A stretch of DNA of 64,000 nt from Chryseobacterium binzhouense. Lineage in GTDB: Bacteria > Bacteroidota > Bacteroidia > Flavobacteriales > Weeksellaceae. Location: positions 248,001-312,000 of the forward strand of contig NZ_VKOG01000002.1 of the NCBI RefSeq assembly GCF_007474545.1. The letters are read 5' to 3'. A program made the position numbers and the translations under genes. Positions 24,991-36,724 of this stretch are shown piece by piece (position 1 is the first letter of the stretch; each line of letters opens with the position of its first letter). The notes under the pieces were generated by a model that was given only the letters and a program-made list of their open reading frames with translations, made no database searches and was not told the origin of the DNA.

Positions 24991-27900
24991 CTAAAATATA
25001 CTACGAGGTATATGAATACCTTTTGTCCGTATAATGCCTTCCTGAAATTTTGGAGTTTCTTTCTGCTTTTCCACTTGCTCCAGAGCATCTGCTTTTTTAT
25101 CTGGCGAAAGGGATAATTGTATCTTCCGGTCAATGCCCGCTAATTCGGTTTTTAGTTCGTTTAACCGCTTCTCTTTAGGCCAAGTACCATTAACAACCTC
25201 CTGAAGTATCGGTATATTTTTTTGGAACTCTGCCATATGTTCCTGTTCTTTTTTGATATAAGTTGGCAATTTTTCCAATGCCCTTAGAAAGTTCAGCGAA
25301 GCTGTTTCAGGTTCTTTAGCCATTACACCATTGTTGAAAGTGTATTTAATATTTCCCTCACCCTGTATAAAAAAACGGTTATGTTTTTCAACAAGACTGC
25401 TACTGTCTTTTTGTGTCATTTCAGTTTTAACCAAAAGCTGAAAACCATAAAGGCTGCCGATTTCTTTATAGTCACCACCTGTATGGGCTTTGTCCGCCAA
25501 TTCATTGAGTTTCGCTCCAATCTGTTTTACATTTGAGGTTGGCGGCAGGTCGGTCAGTTGAATTGCATTGACAACTGTACCGTCCTGTTTTTTCTGAATA
25601 CGTCCTTGAAGGTTAGTCCAATCAAGGCTCATCCTGTCAAAGCGGGATTGAGCTTTACCCAGTTCTGCCGTAAAATCTTCCAGCTTGTATTTCGCACTTG
25701 ATTTGGAACGGTTAAACGCCTGTTTTTCGCTTTCCAATCCTGCAATCTGTTTTTCTACTTTGGCTTTATCCAACAGGTCAGTATTTCCCGAAAGAATTGC
25801 TACATATTCTGAGAAATTCATTCCCGATTTTTCGTCCATACTGCCCTCATCAATAGTACGTTTACCGAGATTATTGGATTTTAATTGGTCGATAAATAAC
25901 TGTTTATTGAACAACAGATTAAACTTATAACTATCTAGTGATTTTTCAACGGCATAGATAACTACATCTACTTTATTATCGGCAAAGAACTTGGCAATCT
26001 CATTGCCTTTGCGGATTGCTCGACCATCACGTTGGGCAAGGTCACTTGGTCGCCAAGGTGTGTCCAGATGATGAATGGCAACAGCTCTTTTCTGTGCATT
26101 GACACCTGTACCGAGCATACTTGTTGAGCCGAATAACACACGGATTTTGCCCTCATTCATTCCTTTAATCAGTTCCTTACGTTGGTTGTCCGTTTTTGCT
26201 TCCTGTATAAAGCGTACTTCGTTTGCAGGTATACCGTGGTCTTCCACGAGTTTGCGTCTAATTTCGGAATACACATTCCATTCATTAGGCTTATACGTTC
26301 CCAAATCCGAGAACACGAACTGCGTTCCTTTCTGTGCGTTGAATTTGTTGTAATATTTGGCAATATTACCTGCACAATGTGAAGCCTTGCTATCGGGATG
26401 GTCTTTGTAAGCTCCGCTTACCATTTGCATATCTAATGACATCTTACGGGCATAGTCCGTAGCAATCAGCATCTTTGCTTTTTCTTCTGTTGGAGATAAG
26501 GGCGGTCTTCCCAACAAGACTGCATTTCCTGTTTTGGCAAATTCCATCAGTTTTTTAATAAATACATCCTGGTCGGGAGTTGGTGGAATGTTATACAGGA
26601 TTTCATTTTTTACAGGTCGGTCGATACCAATATCCTTTGCAGTACGATAATCTGTAATTTCCGAATAGAACTGTGCAAGCTCTGGTACTTTGATAAAGTA
26701 GCGGAAACGTTCTTTTGCCACGATATTATTGGCAACCGAAAACTCATAGTCAGTCGTTTTTCGGGCATAGATTGCAGCCCAAGCATCAAAACAGTTAATG
26801 CCTTGTTTTTCCAATGCTCGTGGTCGCAGGTATTTGAACAGGAGGTACAATTCCGTTAATGAATTGCTGATAGTCGTTCCCGAAAGAAAGGTTGCCCCCA
26901 TATCCGCATCGGTACGATCCTGTATGGTTCGGATAGCAAACAATAGGTTCAGAGCTTTTTGGCTACCGTCCGCGTTACCCAATCCCGCTACACGACTGTG
27001 ACGGGTGTTGAACATCAGGTTTTTAAACTGATGGCTCTCGTCGATAAATAAATGGTCTATGCCCATCATTTTAAAATCGACAATATCATCTTTGCGATTT
27101 TCAATATCGTGCTGTAAAGTCTTTAGCTTTACTTCGAGGTTTTCTTTCCGTTTAATGGACCCGGCAAGCATACCTCTTGTTACTTCAGCTCCCTGCGACT
27201 GCATCGCATCGAGGTTTCGCTCCACATTATCCAATTCTATTTCGAGGATTTCCTTTTGAATTTCTGGCGATTGCGGTATCATACCGAATTGGTCGTGTGT
27301 TAAAATCACACAGTCCCAATCGTTGTTTTTAATATCTCCGAAAATTCGCAGGCGTTTTTGCGGTGTAAAATCTTCTTTGCCCGGAAAGAGGATTTTAGCG
27401 TGCGGATAGGCAGTGCGATAGGCTTCGGCGATTTCGTGCACATTACTTTTCAGCCCGATTATCATTGGTTTATGAGCAAGTCCCAAACGCTTCATTTCCT
27501 GTGCTGCCGTACACATTATCAATGTTTTTCCTGTACCTACTTCGTGATCGCAGATAGCACCGTTATTGAGTTTAATCATCAATACGGCATCTTTTTGACT
27601 TCCGTACAGGTCTTCAATGCCCAATGCTTTACGGTCTAATCCCGGAAACTCCTGATGGCTTCCATCATAGTTTGGGCGAACAAAACAATTAAACTTATCA
27701 TTGTATTGGTCGGTTAGCCTTTTTTTAAACTCATTGCTCTGTGCGTGTAACCAATCGGTAAAAGCGGTACGTATTTCGTCAATCTTAGTGTTTGCCATCT
27801 GTATGGCTTCCATATCCTTTACTTTGACTTCCTTGCCGTCTATTTCGACTTTTTTGGTGATATCGGGCGTCGTATTGACAAGAGCGTGTTTGAGCAGAGC

Positions 27901-30450
27901 AACGCCATCAAACGTCCTGCTTTCAGCCTTTACCGCATATTTTACCCATATATTTTGATTGCCCCGATTACAGATTACGGAAAAATCATCGGAACTGTCG
28001 GAATAATGGATATTCACTTCCGCATCGAACAGGTGTGAAGCAAATTTGGCATAAATACCTGTGGGTATCCAGCGTTCACCAAGGTTAAAGTCCAGTTCCT
28101 CAAATTCGATACGTCTTGGTCGGGCTTCTTCCAATACCATAAGGCTGTGCTTTGCTTCGGTATCTTCGGGATTGCTTTCTACATATTCTATTATTTCCTG
28201 TGCTTTTTCTACCACGTTACCGGCTATCCAGCGTTCGGAAATTTCGTATTCACTTTGCAGGGGATTATAAAAAATACGACCGTGCAGAGCATCTTTCAAG
28301 GCATCTGCAGACATACTGCTGATTTCGGACATATAGTCCAAATCAACACTTCCGTATTTATTCAATGAGGATGCTAATGCTTCTTCGGGATTATCGGTTG
28401 CTAATGTTGTCGTGGAAAAACTTACAGGATGGCTGAAAATATCCGCTTTATGGATAACACTCCCTTTTACACGCTCCAAATAAGGGATTTCTTTTCCGGC
28501 ACTATCCGTCTTAATCAGCTTGATATTATCGGCACTGTTCAGACTACCGTACCTTTTTACAAAAGCATCGTACAGTTGGTTTAAATTTTCTCTTTCTGCC
28601 TTATGTTCGGTTTGTAGTTCCGCTTCTTTATTGTAAAGCTGTTGGTAAATATCACGTACTCCGATATACGCTTCGGCTCTTGCTTTCTGTAAAGAAGGTA
28701 ATTGCAATGGGTAGAACATTGCAGTTTTATCCACTTTATCTACTTCCTGTAAATGACCTACCCAACCATTATCAACCACAAGGCAATCGTTACGATGGAA
28801 CGATTGCAATTCGCCACTATACGGAGCAGGCTTAGGAATGGCTGCAAGAACAGGTACGGAAATAGCTGGTTTATCAGCCTGGTCATTTCCGTTAGACTGC
28901 GAAAATAAATCGCGAATAATTTCCTGTTTTGTTCCGTTGGGTGGAACGATTCTATTGACCGAGCCATTGGAAACTGAAGGCGTATAAGGTTGCTGCATTG
29001 CTGAACTGAACAGGTCGATTTGGCGACCAATGTTAGCCCGTTGTTTTTTGGTAGTTTGCTTTTTAGATTTCGTTGCTTTCTTTGGTGGAGTTAAAACCGC
29101 TATGTTTTCATCATCATTTTCAAACAGGTCGAAAATGCTTAACTGTTTTAATTCCTGCGGACTTTCCAGTATGATGGCTGATTGTGTTAAACGATGTTGT
29201 TCCGGCTGAATGATTTCACGCTCTTGAATTTCACGTTCAATAACTGGAGGTGTAACAATGGGCTGTGTCGGAATTTGAACAATAGGTTCATCATTCCGTT
29301 TTTCTTTGTACAAAGACAAGTTTAAATGCTTTCCAAAATCATCGGAAAGCATCTGTTCAAGGCTATTTGCAATGCCCTCAACACCCTTGTTGTGTGTATA
29401 GATTAAAGCAGGTTGCCCGTAAGGGTCGGTAGCTACTTTCCAATGTGTATGTACAATTTGTCCACTTTTATCTAACAAAGCATTGCTTGGCGTACCGTAG
29501 CCTGTTTTCGTACTTTGGCAAAATAAATCTTCTCTTTCGGTCAGACCTTGTTTTGCTGTGTTCCTTTGCAGGATAATCAAATCGCTTCCTACTTCTGTAC
29601 CTGCATATTCTGTAAACAGATTGTTGGGCAGACGGATAGCTGCAACCAGGTTATTATCCTGCATCAACGCCCTGCGTATGGGTTCGTTCTTTGGGCTGTT
29701 AAGTATGCCTTGCGAAGTGATATAAGCCAATATACCGCCATCACGGAGCATATCAGCACCTTTCAGAAAAAAGTAATTGTGTATGCTTCGGGCAGCCTGA
29801 ACCTTTGCACTGTCCTTACTTCGGGAATAGGAAAGGTCGAATACAGAAGTATCGCCGAACGGGATGTTACTGGCAATTACATCATAGCTGTTTTGCTCCC
29901 TTTCAGGTATTTCCTCGAACCCGCTTATACGGATATTGCTTTCGGGGTAAAACTGTTTTAAAATCTTACCTGTAAGCAAATCCTTTTCATAAGCGGTAAC
30001 ACTCGCTTTTTGGTTTTCATAAAAGGACTGTATAAATGAGCCAATACCTGCGGAGGGTTCGAGAAATTTCTGAATGTTCAGACCGCTATCACGCAAGGTT
30101 GTGGAAATAGCATCTATAACCTGTGGCGGTGTATAAAAAGCCGTTAGTACAGAACTTTTCATACTATCCACATACCTGCGATATTGCTTATCGTCTTGGG
30201 AATTTTCTTTGAGTAGTTGGTGGAGTTCCTGCGTAGGCAGGAAAAGGTCGTGTTCCGTTTTTCTCCAATTATTGATGTCTATTTCGTTCTCTACGGGGTT
30301 CAGAACGAATTTAAGACCGCCAAATCCGCTGTATTGCATCATTAGCAGTCTTTCGCCTACGGTGGCTTGACGGTTCTCCTTTTCCAGTTTAAAAGCAATT
30401 CGCAGGGCATCAATGTTCTGTTGGAGATGTTGGCGTTTACTGAAGCCCAT
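24991..30450 (-). CDS. Giant N6-methylase-like / SF2 helicase fusion of the ICE
   Basis: The 1819-residue protein has an N-terminal methyltransferase-like domain ([11 protein letters not shown] near 135; SNIPFGD near 195 in place of NPPF). A middle region follows, then an SF2 helicase: Walker [17 protein letters not shown] near 970, DESH box [11 protein letters not shown] near 1136, SGTTISNS near 1185 and motif [16 protein letters not shown] near 1478. The C-terminus is coiled-coil rich. Such proteins are common in Bacteroidota ICEs and may protect incoming DNA from restriction. It overlaps the DUF1896 gene by 14 nt. Confidence 0.88.
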   Translation of the reverse strand: MGFSKRQHLQQNIDALRIAFKLEKENRQATVGERLLMMQYSGFGGLKFVLNPVENEIDINNWRKTEHDLFLPTQELHQLLKENSQDDKQYRRYVDSMKSSVLTAFYTPPQVIDAISTTLRDSGLNIQKFLEPSAGIGSFIQSFYENQKASVTAYEKDLLTGKILKQFYPESNIRISGFEEIPEREQNSYDVIASNIPFGDTSVFDLSYSRSKDSAKVQAARSIHNYFFLKGADMLRDGGILAYITSQGILNSPKNEPIRRALMQDNNLVAAIRLPNNLFTEYAGTEVGSDLIILQRNTAKQGLTEREDLFCQSTKTGYGTPSNALLDKSGQIVHTHWKVATDPYGQPALIYTHNKGVEGIANSLEQMLSDDFGKHLNLSLYKEKRNDEPIVQIPTQPIVTPPVIEREIQEREIIQPEQHRLTQSAIILESPQELKQLSIFDLFENDDENIAVLTPPKKATKSKKQTTKKQRANIGRQIDLFSSAMQQPYTPSVSNGSVNRIVPPNGTKQEIIRDLFSQSNGNDQADKPAISVPVLAAIPKPAPYSGELQSFHRNDCLVVDNGWVGHLQEVDKVDKTAMFYPLQLPSLQKARAEAYIGVRDIYQQLYNKEAELQTEHKAERENLNQLYDAFVKRYGSLNSADNIKLIKTDSAGKEIPYLERVKGSVIHKADIFSHPVSFSTTTLATDNPEEALASSLNKYGSVDLDYMSEISSMSADALKDALHGRIFYNPLQSEYEISERWIAGNVVEKAQEIIEYVESNPEDTEAKHSLMVLEEARPRRIEFEELDFNLGERWIPTGIYAKFASHLFDAEVNIHYSDSSDDFSVICNRGNQNIWVKYAVKAESRTFDGVALLKHALVNTTPDITKKVEIDGKEVKVKDMEAIQMANTKIDEIRTAFTDWLHAQSNEFKKRLTDQYNDKFNCFVRPNYDGSHQEFPGLDRKALGIEDLYGSQKDAVLMIKLNNGAICDHEVGTGKTLIMCTAAQEMKRLGLAHKPMIIGLKSNVHEIAEAYRTAYPHAKILFPGKEDFTPQKRLRIFGDIKNNDWDCVILTHDQFGMIPQSPEIQKEILEIELDNVERNLDAMQSQGAEVTRGMLAGSIKRKENLEVKLKTLQHDIENRKDDIVDFKMMGIDHLFIDESHQFKNLMFNTRHSRVAGLGNADGSQKALNLLFAIRTIQDRTDADMGATFLSGTTISNSLTELYLLFKYLRPRALEKQGINCFDAWAAIYARKTTDYEFSVANNIVAKERFRYFIKVPELAQFYSEITDYRTAKDIGIDRPVKNEILYNIPPTPDQDVFIKKLMEFAKTGNAVLLGRPPLSPTEEKAKMLIATDYARKMSLDMQMVSGAYKDHPDSKASHCAGNIAKYYNKFNAQKGTQFVFSDLGTYKPNEWNVYSEIRRKLVEDHGIPANEVRFIQEAKTDNQRKELIKGMNEGKIRVLFGSTSMLGTGVNAQKRAVAIHHLDTPWRPSDLAQRDGRAIRKGNEIAKFFADNKVDVVIYAVEKSLDSYKFNLLFNKQLFIDQLKSNNLGKRTIDEGSMDEKSGMNFSEYVAILSGNTDLLDKAKVEKQIAGLESEKQAFNRSKSSAKYKLEDFTAELGKAQSRFDRMSLDWTNLQGRIQKKQDGTVVNAIQLTDLPPTSNVKQIGAKLNELADKAHTGGDYKEIGSLYGFQLLVKTEMTQKDSSSLVEKHNRFFIQGEGNIKYTFNNGVMAKEPETASLNFLRALEKLPTYIKKEQEHMAEFQKNIPILQEVVNGTWPKEKRLNELKTELAGIDRKIQLSLSPDKKADALEQVEKQKETPKFQEGIIRTKGIHIPRSIF

Positions 30451-30874
30451 TTTCCTCTATCCATATTGCGATGGTTCCGGTCAGTTCGGTATAGAGCAGG
30501 TCAAACTCTGTGTCATATGTGAAATCATCGGTTAGCTCATATCTTTCGAAAACAGGCTCACACACAGGAAACATTTTCAGGGCGAACGGTCGCAGTTCCT
30601 CGTCTGCCATTATGGTATCAAACTCATTGCACACGACTTGAAACACGGTATCAAACTTGGAAAAATGCAGGTTTTCAAACAGGATATAATTCGCTATTTC
30701 GCTGCACTGCTCAATAGTATTTCCCGAACTGAAAGCACCCTCATAGGCATTTGCTGCCCACGATGCACGTTGCTCGATAAATTTTTTATCATTCGCCTTT
30801 TCGGGGAAGCTATTGTTTAATAATTCTTGCAGTCGTAATCTGAAATACGAGAGGTCTTTTTGCTGTATATTCAT
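30437..30874 (-). CDS. DUF1896-family protein
   Basis: The protein starts [20 protein letters not shown] and continues with [18 protein letters not shown], the DUF1896 pattern found before the methylase-helicase in these ICEs. Function is unknown. The frame opens ten codons earlier at 30904. The inferred -7 box (30909-30916) would place the transcription start at or inside that codon, so I chose the ATG at 30874 (145 residues). Confidence 0.8.
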   Translation of the reverse strand: MNIQQKDLSYFRLRLQELLNNSFPEKANDKKFIEQRASWAANAYEGAFSSGNTIEQCSEIANYILFENLHFSKFDTVFQVVCNEFDTIMADEELRPFALKMFPVCEPVFERYELTDDFTYDTEFDLLYTELTGTIAIWIEENGLQ

Positions 30875-30908
30875 ACTATACTTTTTATTTAGAATTTTGC
30901 TCAATGCC

Positions 30909-30980
30909 TAAAATTATAGTAGCAGATAAGTTCCTTTGCAGAAGTGGTAGGCTTTGGCTTTGAGAGGCGGGATTTGGCGT
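30909..30980 (-). promoter_or_regulatory. ICE-type promoter of the DUF1896/methylase-helicase operon
   Basis: On the minus strand ACGCCAAATC and AAGCCAAAG precede TACCAC (first base 30949). TAATTTTA (30916-30909) is the -7 box, with its TTTA exactly 37 nt after that base. It is the third copy of the ICE promoter layout. Confidence 0.55.
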
Positions 30981-31011
30981 GACCTCGTAAAATACCAGAG
31001 GAATTAATTTG

Positions 31012-31019
31012 TATTTTTG
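31012..31019 (+). promoter_or_regulatory. -7 box of the PLD-like gene pair
   Basis: TATTTTTG matches TAnnTTTG and lies 58 nt before the ATG at 31078. It is divergent from the DUF1896 promoter. A -33 element is not clear. Confidence 0.45.
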
Positions 31020-31077
31020 AACTGAGAATCTGAATATATATCAGAGGAAATGCTTATAACCGAACAACATAACGATC

Positions 31078-32361
31078 ATGTTTGAAATTAGTCATAGAAC
31101 AGAAGTGGTAAAATGTCCAAATCCTTCCTGTCCAAGAAATATCCAATTGTCAATTGGTAAAGTACCGGGCGGTGTTAACGATAGTGGAGGGTGGATATTG
31201 CAGTGTGATAACTGTGGTACAAAGTTTCCTTATAAGGTAAAGAATCCGGACGATTATTCTTCAGTCAAATCTGGAGCAAAGATTTTAGATTCTTGGGATA
31301 ATGATGTTCCAGAGTCAAAAATAATGACGTTAAAAAAACATGACTTAGATAGTTTCCCTGAAGATTTTAGTTTCGACAACTTACTATTTGTTCAAACGGG
31401 AGAATATGAAAAACCTACTTTTAGCGATATTGAAGAAAATATCTTTTTCTGTCCGGGATGCAAAACACACCTTGAACCAATCCTATATGCTCAACTTTCT
31501 GATAAGTTACCCTCGATAAACAAGTCAATAAATTCATACTTAAACTATTACCTCAAAGGAAGAGCTGGAAACCCGGACAGTATCATTGTTGTAGTAGATT
31601 ATCAATGCTCTTGCGGATTTAACACGAAAGGAGTTTTATATAAGGACTTTATAGAAAGGGAATTGCCTATAGAGGAAGAGCATCAACTGATACTGATAGA
31701 TGTGATAGGTGCAGATTTGGAGTTCACAATAGATGGCGTTTACGATAGGGATGATTGCTTGTCAATTCTTCAGAAGCTATTAATAAGATGGCAGGTTTAC
31801 TACAATAAAGTTTTTTTAGCAGTTCCCTTTATTGGTTTTGACTTTAAGAATAGCGAAGCACAACGTGTTGAGCTTTGGAATTGGATACTAAAAAACACAA
31901 TTCCGCATAAAACAACCTTGCTAACGAGAAAAGCGACCCTTACATCTTTCCTTGAAGGTTCGGCTAATACAGGTATGGACATTAATGTTCTTAAAGATTA
32001 CGGACTTTTAAATCCAACTGTAGATGAACTAACTGATAAGAAGGCTTTGTTCAAACGTGATTTTCATGCAAAATTCTATGCGGGTTTTGATAGAAAAAAC
32101 GCTGAGGTCTTAGTAGGTTCCTTTAATATCCACGAGGGAACTTATGTGGAAAACATTCACTTTAAGTCGTATGATTTTGGTGACTTTTTCAAAAAGTATA
32201 TTCTCAAAATGAATATTATTTTCGATCCTAGAATTATAGACGAGGAAGGTGAATTTCTATTGATTAGCGAACATGAGGACCGGAAAGAATTTATTGCGAA
32301 AGTCGAAAACTATACAACTTCGAGGCGTGAAAAGATTTACGAATTGATTAATCCAAAGTGA
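31078..32361 (+). CDS. Zinc-ribbon protein with C-terminal phospholipase-D-like motif
   Basis: The 427-residue protein has two zinc-ribbon-like Cys sets: CPNPSCP with CDNCG in residues 14-46, and CPGC with CSCGF at about residues 126-182. A C-terminal FHAKFYAGFDRKNAEVLVGS plus FNIHEG resembles the HxK...GSxxN motif of PLD-type nucleases (about residues 330-355). Only one such motif is visible, so an active enzyme would need to dimerise. I do not recognise a named family. It is probably cotranscribed with the following gene (52-nt gap). The pair interrupts the ICE backbone. Confidence 0.5.
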   Translation: MFEISHRTEVVKCPNPSCPRNIQLSIGKVPGGVNDSGGWILQCDNCGTKFPYKVKNPDDYSSVKSGAKILDSWDNDVPESKIMTLKKHDLDSFPEDFSFDNLLFVQTGEYEKPTFSDIEENIFFCPGCKTHLEPILYAQLSDKLPSINKSINSYLNYYLKGRAGNPDSIIVVVDYQCSCGFNTKGVLYKDFIERELPIEEEHQLILIDVIGADLEFTIDGVYDRDDCLSILQKLLIRWQVYYNKVFLAVPFIGFDFKNSEAQRVELWNWILKNTIPHKTTLLTRKATLTSFLEGSANTGMDINVLKDYGLLNPTVDELTDKKALFKRDFHAKFYAGFDRKNAEVLVGSFNIHEGTYVENIHFKSYDFGDFFKKYILKMNIIFDPRIIDEEGEFLLISEHEDRKEFIAKVENYTTSRREKIYELINPK

Positions 32362-32413
32362 ATTATACTGATAGAAAATAGTAAGAAAAACTAACCAAAT
32401 AAATCGAGAAACT

Positions 32414-33751
32414 ATGTATGGAATTACCCATAAGATAAATGATCCAGGTTTATATCTACTTAGTGATATAGTCGAGGAACAGTTGAACACACATGAAAAA
32501 ACATTAGCCGCTACACCAGCGGAGAATAAAGAAATAATCGCTCAATTGGAATATGCGATTTCAATATACCGGGGTGAGCTGGAAAAATTCAAACAGGAAA
32601 TTGAGGATCAGAAAAAGGAAAGATTTCAATTCTCTGTTGAAGAGATTTATGCCATGTATGGTCAATACGAACGAAAATTCATCAGTATTGAGTTCCACAA
32701 ATACAGCGAATCAGCGCAAAAATATGGACGTAACATTTCGGGTATTATATTGTATGGAAAGGCAGAACGTGAAGCACTGGAGCAAGTCATTAAATCCGGG
32801 AATGTGCCCCGAACAAATGGCCTTGTAAAATTTGACTCCACAGATGAGCATTTATCAAAGGAACAGCAAGAACAACTAAAGAATGAAGGATTCATTAGCG
32901 GTGATATTTATGAAGTTTTAGCTACGAATCTTCCTGCCCCAAAAGCCTTCGGACAAGTCGGCAAGAAAGAAATACCAAACACAATTGAAATAAAAATGGA
33001 CCCCACAGGATTTGATGTGAACCGATCAAATCATTGGCTGTTAGGACAAAAGATTAAAAGTGGATATCCGCTAACTGATGATGAATGGGCTAAGTTTTGC
33101 GGTCTATCATTTTACTTAGAACCTGAATCAGCGAACTTGGATATTATAAAGAATAAAGGATTTTCAGAAGATGGAAATAAAACCTATTTATCTCGTTTTT
33201 TTGAGTTGGAAGCTAAATTATACGCCAAAGATATTTCTGCGGAAGAAATACTGGAGTTTAATGAGTTTTTGAAGGAGCGTAAAGCTGTGCGTATTGAAGC
33301 TGTCGTCAAAGAAATTAAGCGTTCTACCAATAAGACTTTAGAAAAGTTCAAAGAAGAATACCCGGAAATTTACAAGGCTCTTGAAATTTCCAGGATTGAG
33401 TTTGACAATGAAACTTTGGCTTATCATAACGTTGTTAAGCCTATCTATTGGGATTACGAAGGGTTTCTTCACATCTATCTGCGTCATTGTGATGAATTAG
33501 CCATCGAAGGCCACTTTGAGAATAAAACGAAATTTCAGTATTCTTATAAGGACATAAGGCGTATTCTAAAAATCGCCATTGAGAACCTCTTACCACAAAT
33601 AAACGACAGGCTATCGCAAGGCAAGGATTTCAGAATTTTCGGGGACAAATCGCTATACTTTAACGGCAATCACTATTCCTTGCATGTTTTGGGAAGTGGC
33701 AGGATTGCAGCTTTTCATCCTTTGGAGAATCCCCAAGAGGAGGCTAAGTAA
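32414..33751 (+). CDS. Unrecognised 445-residue protein
   Basis: The protein has a helical, coiled-coil-like first part (residues 20-70), a central region with no motif I know, a charged helical stretch (about 280-330) and a C-terminal domain with GFLHIYLRHCDE and FNGNHYSLHVLGSGRIAAFHP. The conserved His residues near the end recall small ribonuclease-type toxin domains, but this is a weak impression. It follows the PLD-like gene and is convergent with the ORF6N gene. Confidence 0.4.
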   Translation: MYGITHKINDPGLYLLSDIVEEQLNTHEKTLAATPAENKEIIAQLEYAISIYRGELEKFKQEIEDQKKERFQFSVEEIYAMYGQYERKFISIEFHKYSESAQKYGRNISGIILYGKAEREALEQVIKSGNVPRTNGLVKFDSTDEHLSKEQQEQLKNEGFISGDIYEVLATNLPAPKAFGQVGKKEIPNTIEIKMDPTGFDVNRSNHWLLGQKIKSGYPLTDDEWAKFCGLSFYLEPESANLDIIKNKGFSEDGNKTYLSRFFELEAKLYAKDISAEEILEFNEFLKERKAVRIEAVVKEIKRSTNKTLEKFKEEYPEIYKALEISRIEFDNETLAYHNVVKPIYWDYEGFLHIYLRHCDELAIEGHFENKTKFQYSYKDIRRILKIAIENLLPQINDRLSQGKDFRIFGDKSLYFNGNHYSLHVLGSGRIAAFHPLENPQEEAK

Positions 33752-33757
33752 ACTAAT

Positions 33758-34638
33758 TTATAAACCGTTCAGAAATTGTAACATATTAGCGACCTCAATA
33801 TCCATTCTTGAAAAGGCAAACCATTTTTTGCCCAGATCTTTAAGTGATGCTCCGATATGGTAAAGCTCCGTATTGTCAATAATCAAAAATCGGTCGTGTG
33901 CATCAGAGAAAATCTCAACTTCAATTGGAGGATATTGGTTGTTATACCGTTGTAAATCCAATTGGAGCTGATTGTTGATGCTTTTGGTATAGATTTTTAC
34001 CGTTACAGTATCCTTGCGTTTGCTCAACAAGGTCAGTACCGTATCGTCCACATAATTATCAAGCAGGATAATGGAGCTTTCAGCACTTCGGATAATATCA
34101 GAAACAAAGGTATAGGCATCGAAAATTTGTCCGTTGTAAAAGATACCTTTTTCGCTGTGGAGCTTGTCGTTTTCCAAAGCCTTAAAGATTTCCTCAAATT
34201 TTTGATCGGCTTGTAATTGCTTCAATTCAATCTTATCCAAACGATGAAATAAAGAGGCGTTACTGATTAGCATTCTTCTCATTTCTACGAAAGCTTCCAT
34301 AATTTCAACGCTCACTTTAATAGCAATATGTGAACGGAGTATAGCAGATGCCATGCAATACCTTGTTCGGTAAAAGCATAAGGTAGATAACGTCTTCCAC
34401 CATAGTTTAAACTTGAGGTTCCAATTTGGAACCTCAAGTTTTCAAATTCCTCATCTGTCAATTGAAAGCAAAATGAAATAGGAAACCTTTCCATATTTCT
34501 TTTTACCGCTTTGTTGAGGTTCTTTGTTTCCACTTGGTATAAGGAAGCGAGGTCTCTATCCAGCATCACTTGCTTTCCACGTATGGAATAAATCAGGCTC
34601 TTGATTTCCGTTGTGCTAATGGTAGGTTTGTTTTCCAT
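33758..34638 (-). pseudogene. ORF6N-domain protein with PLD-like C-terminus, frameshifted
   Basis: Two overlapping frames make one gene. Frame one (from 34638) gives the ORF6N domain ([20 protein letters not shown] ... YAFTEQGIA), then shifts. The other frame (ending 33758) continues with [20 protein letters not shown] and a PLD-like HDRFLIID ... HIGASLKDLGKKWFAFS. The usual family sequence EQG(I/V)AM is broken by loss of one A near 34355. ORF6N proteins are regulators or DNA-binding proteins of mobile elements. The start overlaps the topB stop (TAATG). A sequencing error could produce the same picture. Confidence 0.75.
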
Positions 34639-36722
34639 TACTTTTTGTAACTTTTGTTTTTTTCAAATTCAAAAGAGGTTTTGTATTCTTCATCCAATAT
34701 GATAAAGGCATCGAATTTCTTTCCTGACTTGCTTTTCATTCCTTTGATGAGAGAAGTTTTGCCTTTACTGATAAGGCTTTCAATATCAGTTATGCCGATT
34801 TGTACGCCACACACATTACGGAACTGTATCCAATTACAAACTTCATCAGGACACTTTACAATTTTATCCCGTATGATGAGTTGCTGGCTTTTACATTTCG
34901 GGCAATTCAGTTTAGGCAGGTTGTTTTGAGCAATGGAAGTTTGCAGGAGTTCGTCTGTTATGGACTTCGCATAGATTTCCATTTCTCTCAAAAACACTCT
35001 TGCATCAACTTCGTTGTTTTCAATTTTCTGTAAAGCCAATTCCCATTCGGCAGTCATTATTACATCTGCAATTTTACGTTCTTTAACCAATTCGTAAACC
35101 TGTAATCCTTTCTCCGTTGGGATCAAGGATTTCTTTTCTCTTTCAATATAATTACGGGTAAACAGGGTTTCAATTATTGCCGCCCTTGTAGCAGGCGTAC
35201 CGATACCGATATTTTGCAGGGCTTTCCTTTCTTCTTCATTTTCGATTTCCTTTCCTGCATTTTCCATTGCCGACAATAGCCCGGCTTCTGTATAAAGTAC
35301 GGGCGGTTTGGTTTTCTTTTCCAAGCAAACAACTTCTTTAATTTTCAGCTCATTGCCTTTTTTCAGTTCGGGCAAGTTTTGTATTGGTTCGGCATCATCG
35401 TCCGAGAAATTACCTTTTATGGAACGCCATCCTGCCTCTAATATCTTACAGCCTTTCAGTATAAAATCGTAATGTGATGCTTCCAGTACTATATCCGTAA
35501 CTTCTTTTATACAGGCTTGTGAAATGGCTTCGAGCAATCGAAAGGCAATCATATTGTACACCTTTGTTTCATAGGCACTAAGGGCAGATGGAATTTTGTC
35601 AGTTATCAGTAACCCGTGATGGTCTGTTACACGCAAATCGTTTACGATACGTTTATTAAACCGACCCCATTTTAATTTTGATACCGCTTGCTTAAATTGT
35701 TCATTATCCTGTAATGCTCTTACAAGGTTGGGAATTTCAGTCCACATATCTTCAGGAATGTATTTACTTCCGGTACGGGGATAGGTAATAAATTTTTGCT
35801 CGTAAAGGCTTTGGGCAATATTGAGCGTTTGCTCGGCAGACAGGTTAAGTTTTTTATTAGCTTCTTTCTGCAAACCTGTAAGGTCAAATAATAAGGGTGA
35901 TTGCTCCGTTACGTTCTTGCTTTCCGCCGACACAACAATTGCAGTTCTCTGTCTTTGGATCAACTTCAAAGCATCTTCGGCAAACTTTTGTTCGTCCCAT
36001 TTCTTTTTAGAGATACTTTTGAAATCAATACTGTCTTTGTTGTGTGATAGCTGAATTTGCCAATATTTCTTAACAGAGAAATTTTTGTTTTCCAGATAGC
36101 GTTTGCAAATCAAGGCCAATGTAGGTGTTTGCACTCTGCCCAGCGAATAAATACCATTGCCTGCCGAGATACTTAGTGCCTGTGTAGCATTGATGCCCAC
36201 CAGCCAGTCAGCACGGCTTCTGCCTTGTGCTGCCTGAAACAATCCGTCAAATGCTACACCATCTTTTAGGTTGTCAAAACCCTGTTTAATGGCTTTTTCA
36301 GTTAATGAACTAATCCAAAGCCGTTCAAATGGTTTCTTGCATTTCAGGTGTTCATAAATATAGCGAAAGATGAGTTCGCCCTCACGTCCTGCATCGGTAG
36401 CAACGATAATACTATCGCTTTTTTTGAACAGTTCTTTAATTATATTCAGTTGCTTTAATGCTCCTGTATCGACCTCGTAGCCTTTGTCTTTTTTGACCCT
36501 GCGAACGGTTAAAACAAACGGGTTCGGGAGAATGGGCAATGAAGCCTTGTCAAATCCTGAAATCCCGTAATCTTCGGGCATTCCTAAGCCAATTAAATGA
36601 CCGAATGCCCAGGTAACAAAATAGCCATTACCTGTTAGGTAACCGTCTTTTTTATCAGATGCTCCCAATAAGCTGGCTATTTCTCTTGCTACGCTTGGTT
36701 TTTCTGCGATAACTGTTTTCAT
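34638..36722 (-). CDS. topB: DNA topoisomerase III (TopB)
   Basis: The 694-residue type IA topoisomerase has a Toprim domain at the N-terminus ([31 protein letters not shown] near residue 105), [13 protein letters not shown] near 195 and the catalytic Tyr in [12 protein letters not shown] near residue 312. A C-terminal zinc ribbon (CPKCKSQQ ... CPDEVC) follows. ICE-borne TopB probably aids DNA processing in transfer. It is cotranscribed with the DUF4099-type gene 2 nt upstream. Confidence 0.93.
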   Translation of the reverse strand: MKTVIAEKPSVAREIASLLGASDKKDGYLTGNGYFVTWAFGHLIGLGMPEDYGISGFDKASLPILPNPFVLTVRRVKKDKGYEVDTGALKQLNIIKELFKKSDSIIVATDAGREGELIFRYIYEHLKCKKPFERLWISSLTEKAIKQGFDNLKDGVAFDGLFQAAQGRSRADWLVGINATQALSISAGNGIYSLGRVQTPTLALICKRYLENKNFSVKKYWQIQLSHNKDSIDFKSISKKKWDEQKFAEDALKLIQRQRTAIVVSAESKNVTEQSPLLFDLTGLQKEANKKLNLSAEQTLNIAQSLYEQKFITYPRTGSKYIPEDMWTEIPNLVRALQDNEQFKQAVSKLKWGRFNKRIVNDLRVTDHHGLLITDKIPSALSAYETKVYNMIAFRLLEAISQACIKEVTDIVLEASHYDFILKGCKILEAGWRSIKGNFSDDDAEPIQNLPELKKGNELKIKEVVCLEKKTKPPVLYTEAGLLSAMENAGKEIENEEERKALQNIGIGTPATRAAIIETLFTRNYIEREKKSLIPTEKGLQVYELVKERKIADVIMTAEWELALQKIENNEVDARVFLREMEIYAKSITDELLQTSIAQNNLPKLNCPKCKSQQLIIRDKIVKCPDEVCNWIQFRNVCGVQIGITDIESLISKGKTSLIKGMKSKSGKKFDAFIILDEEYKTSFEFEKNKSYKK

Positions 36723-36724
36723 AA

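Noticed and set aside
24991-30450. Many open frames antisense to the methylase-helicase
   Set aside because: They lack family-like sequence or promoters and are explained as shadows of the long coding frame.
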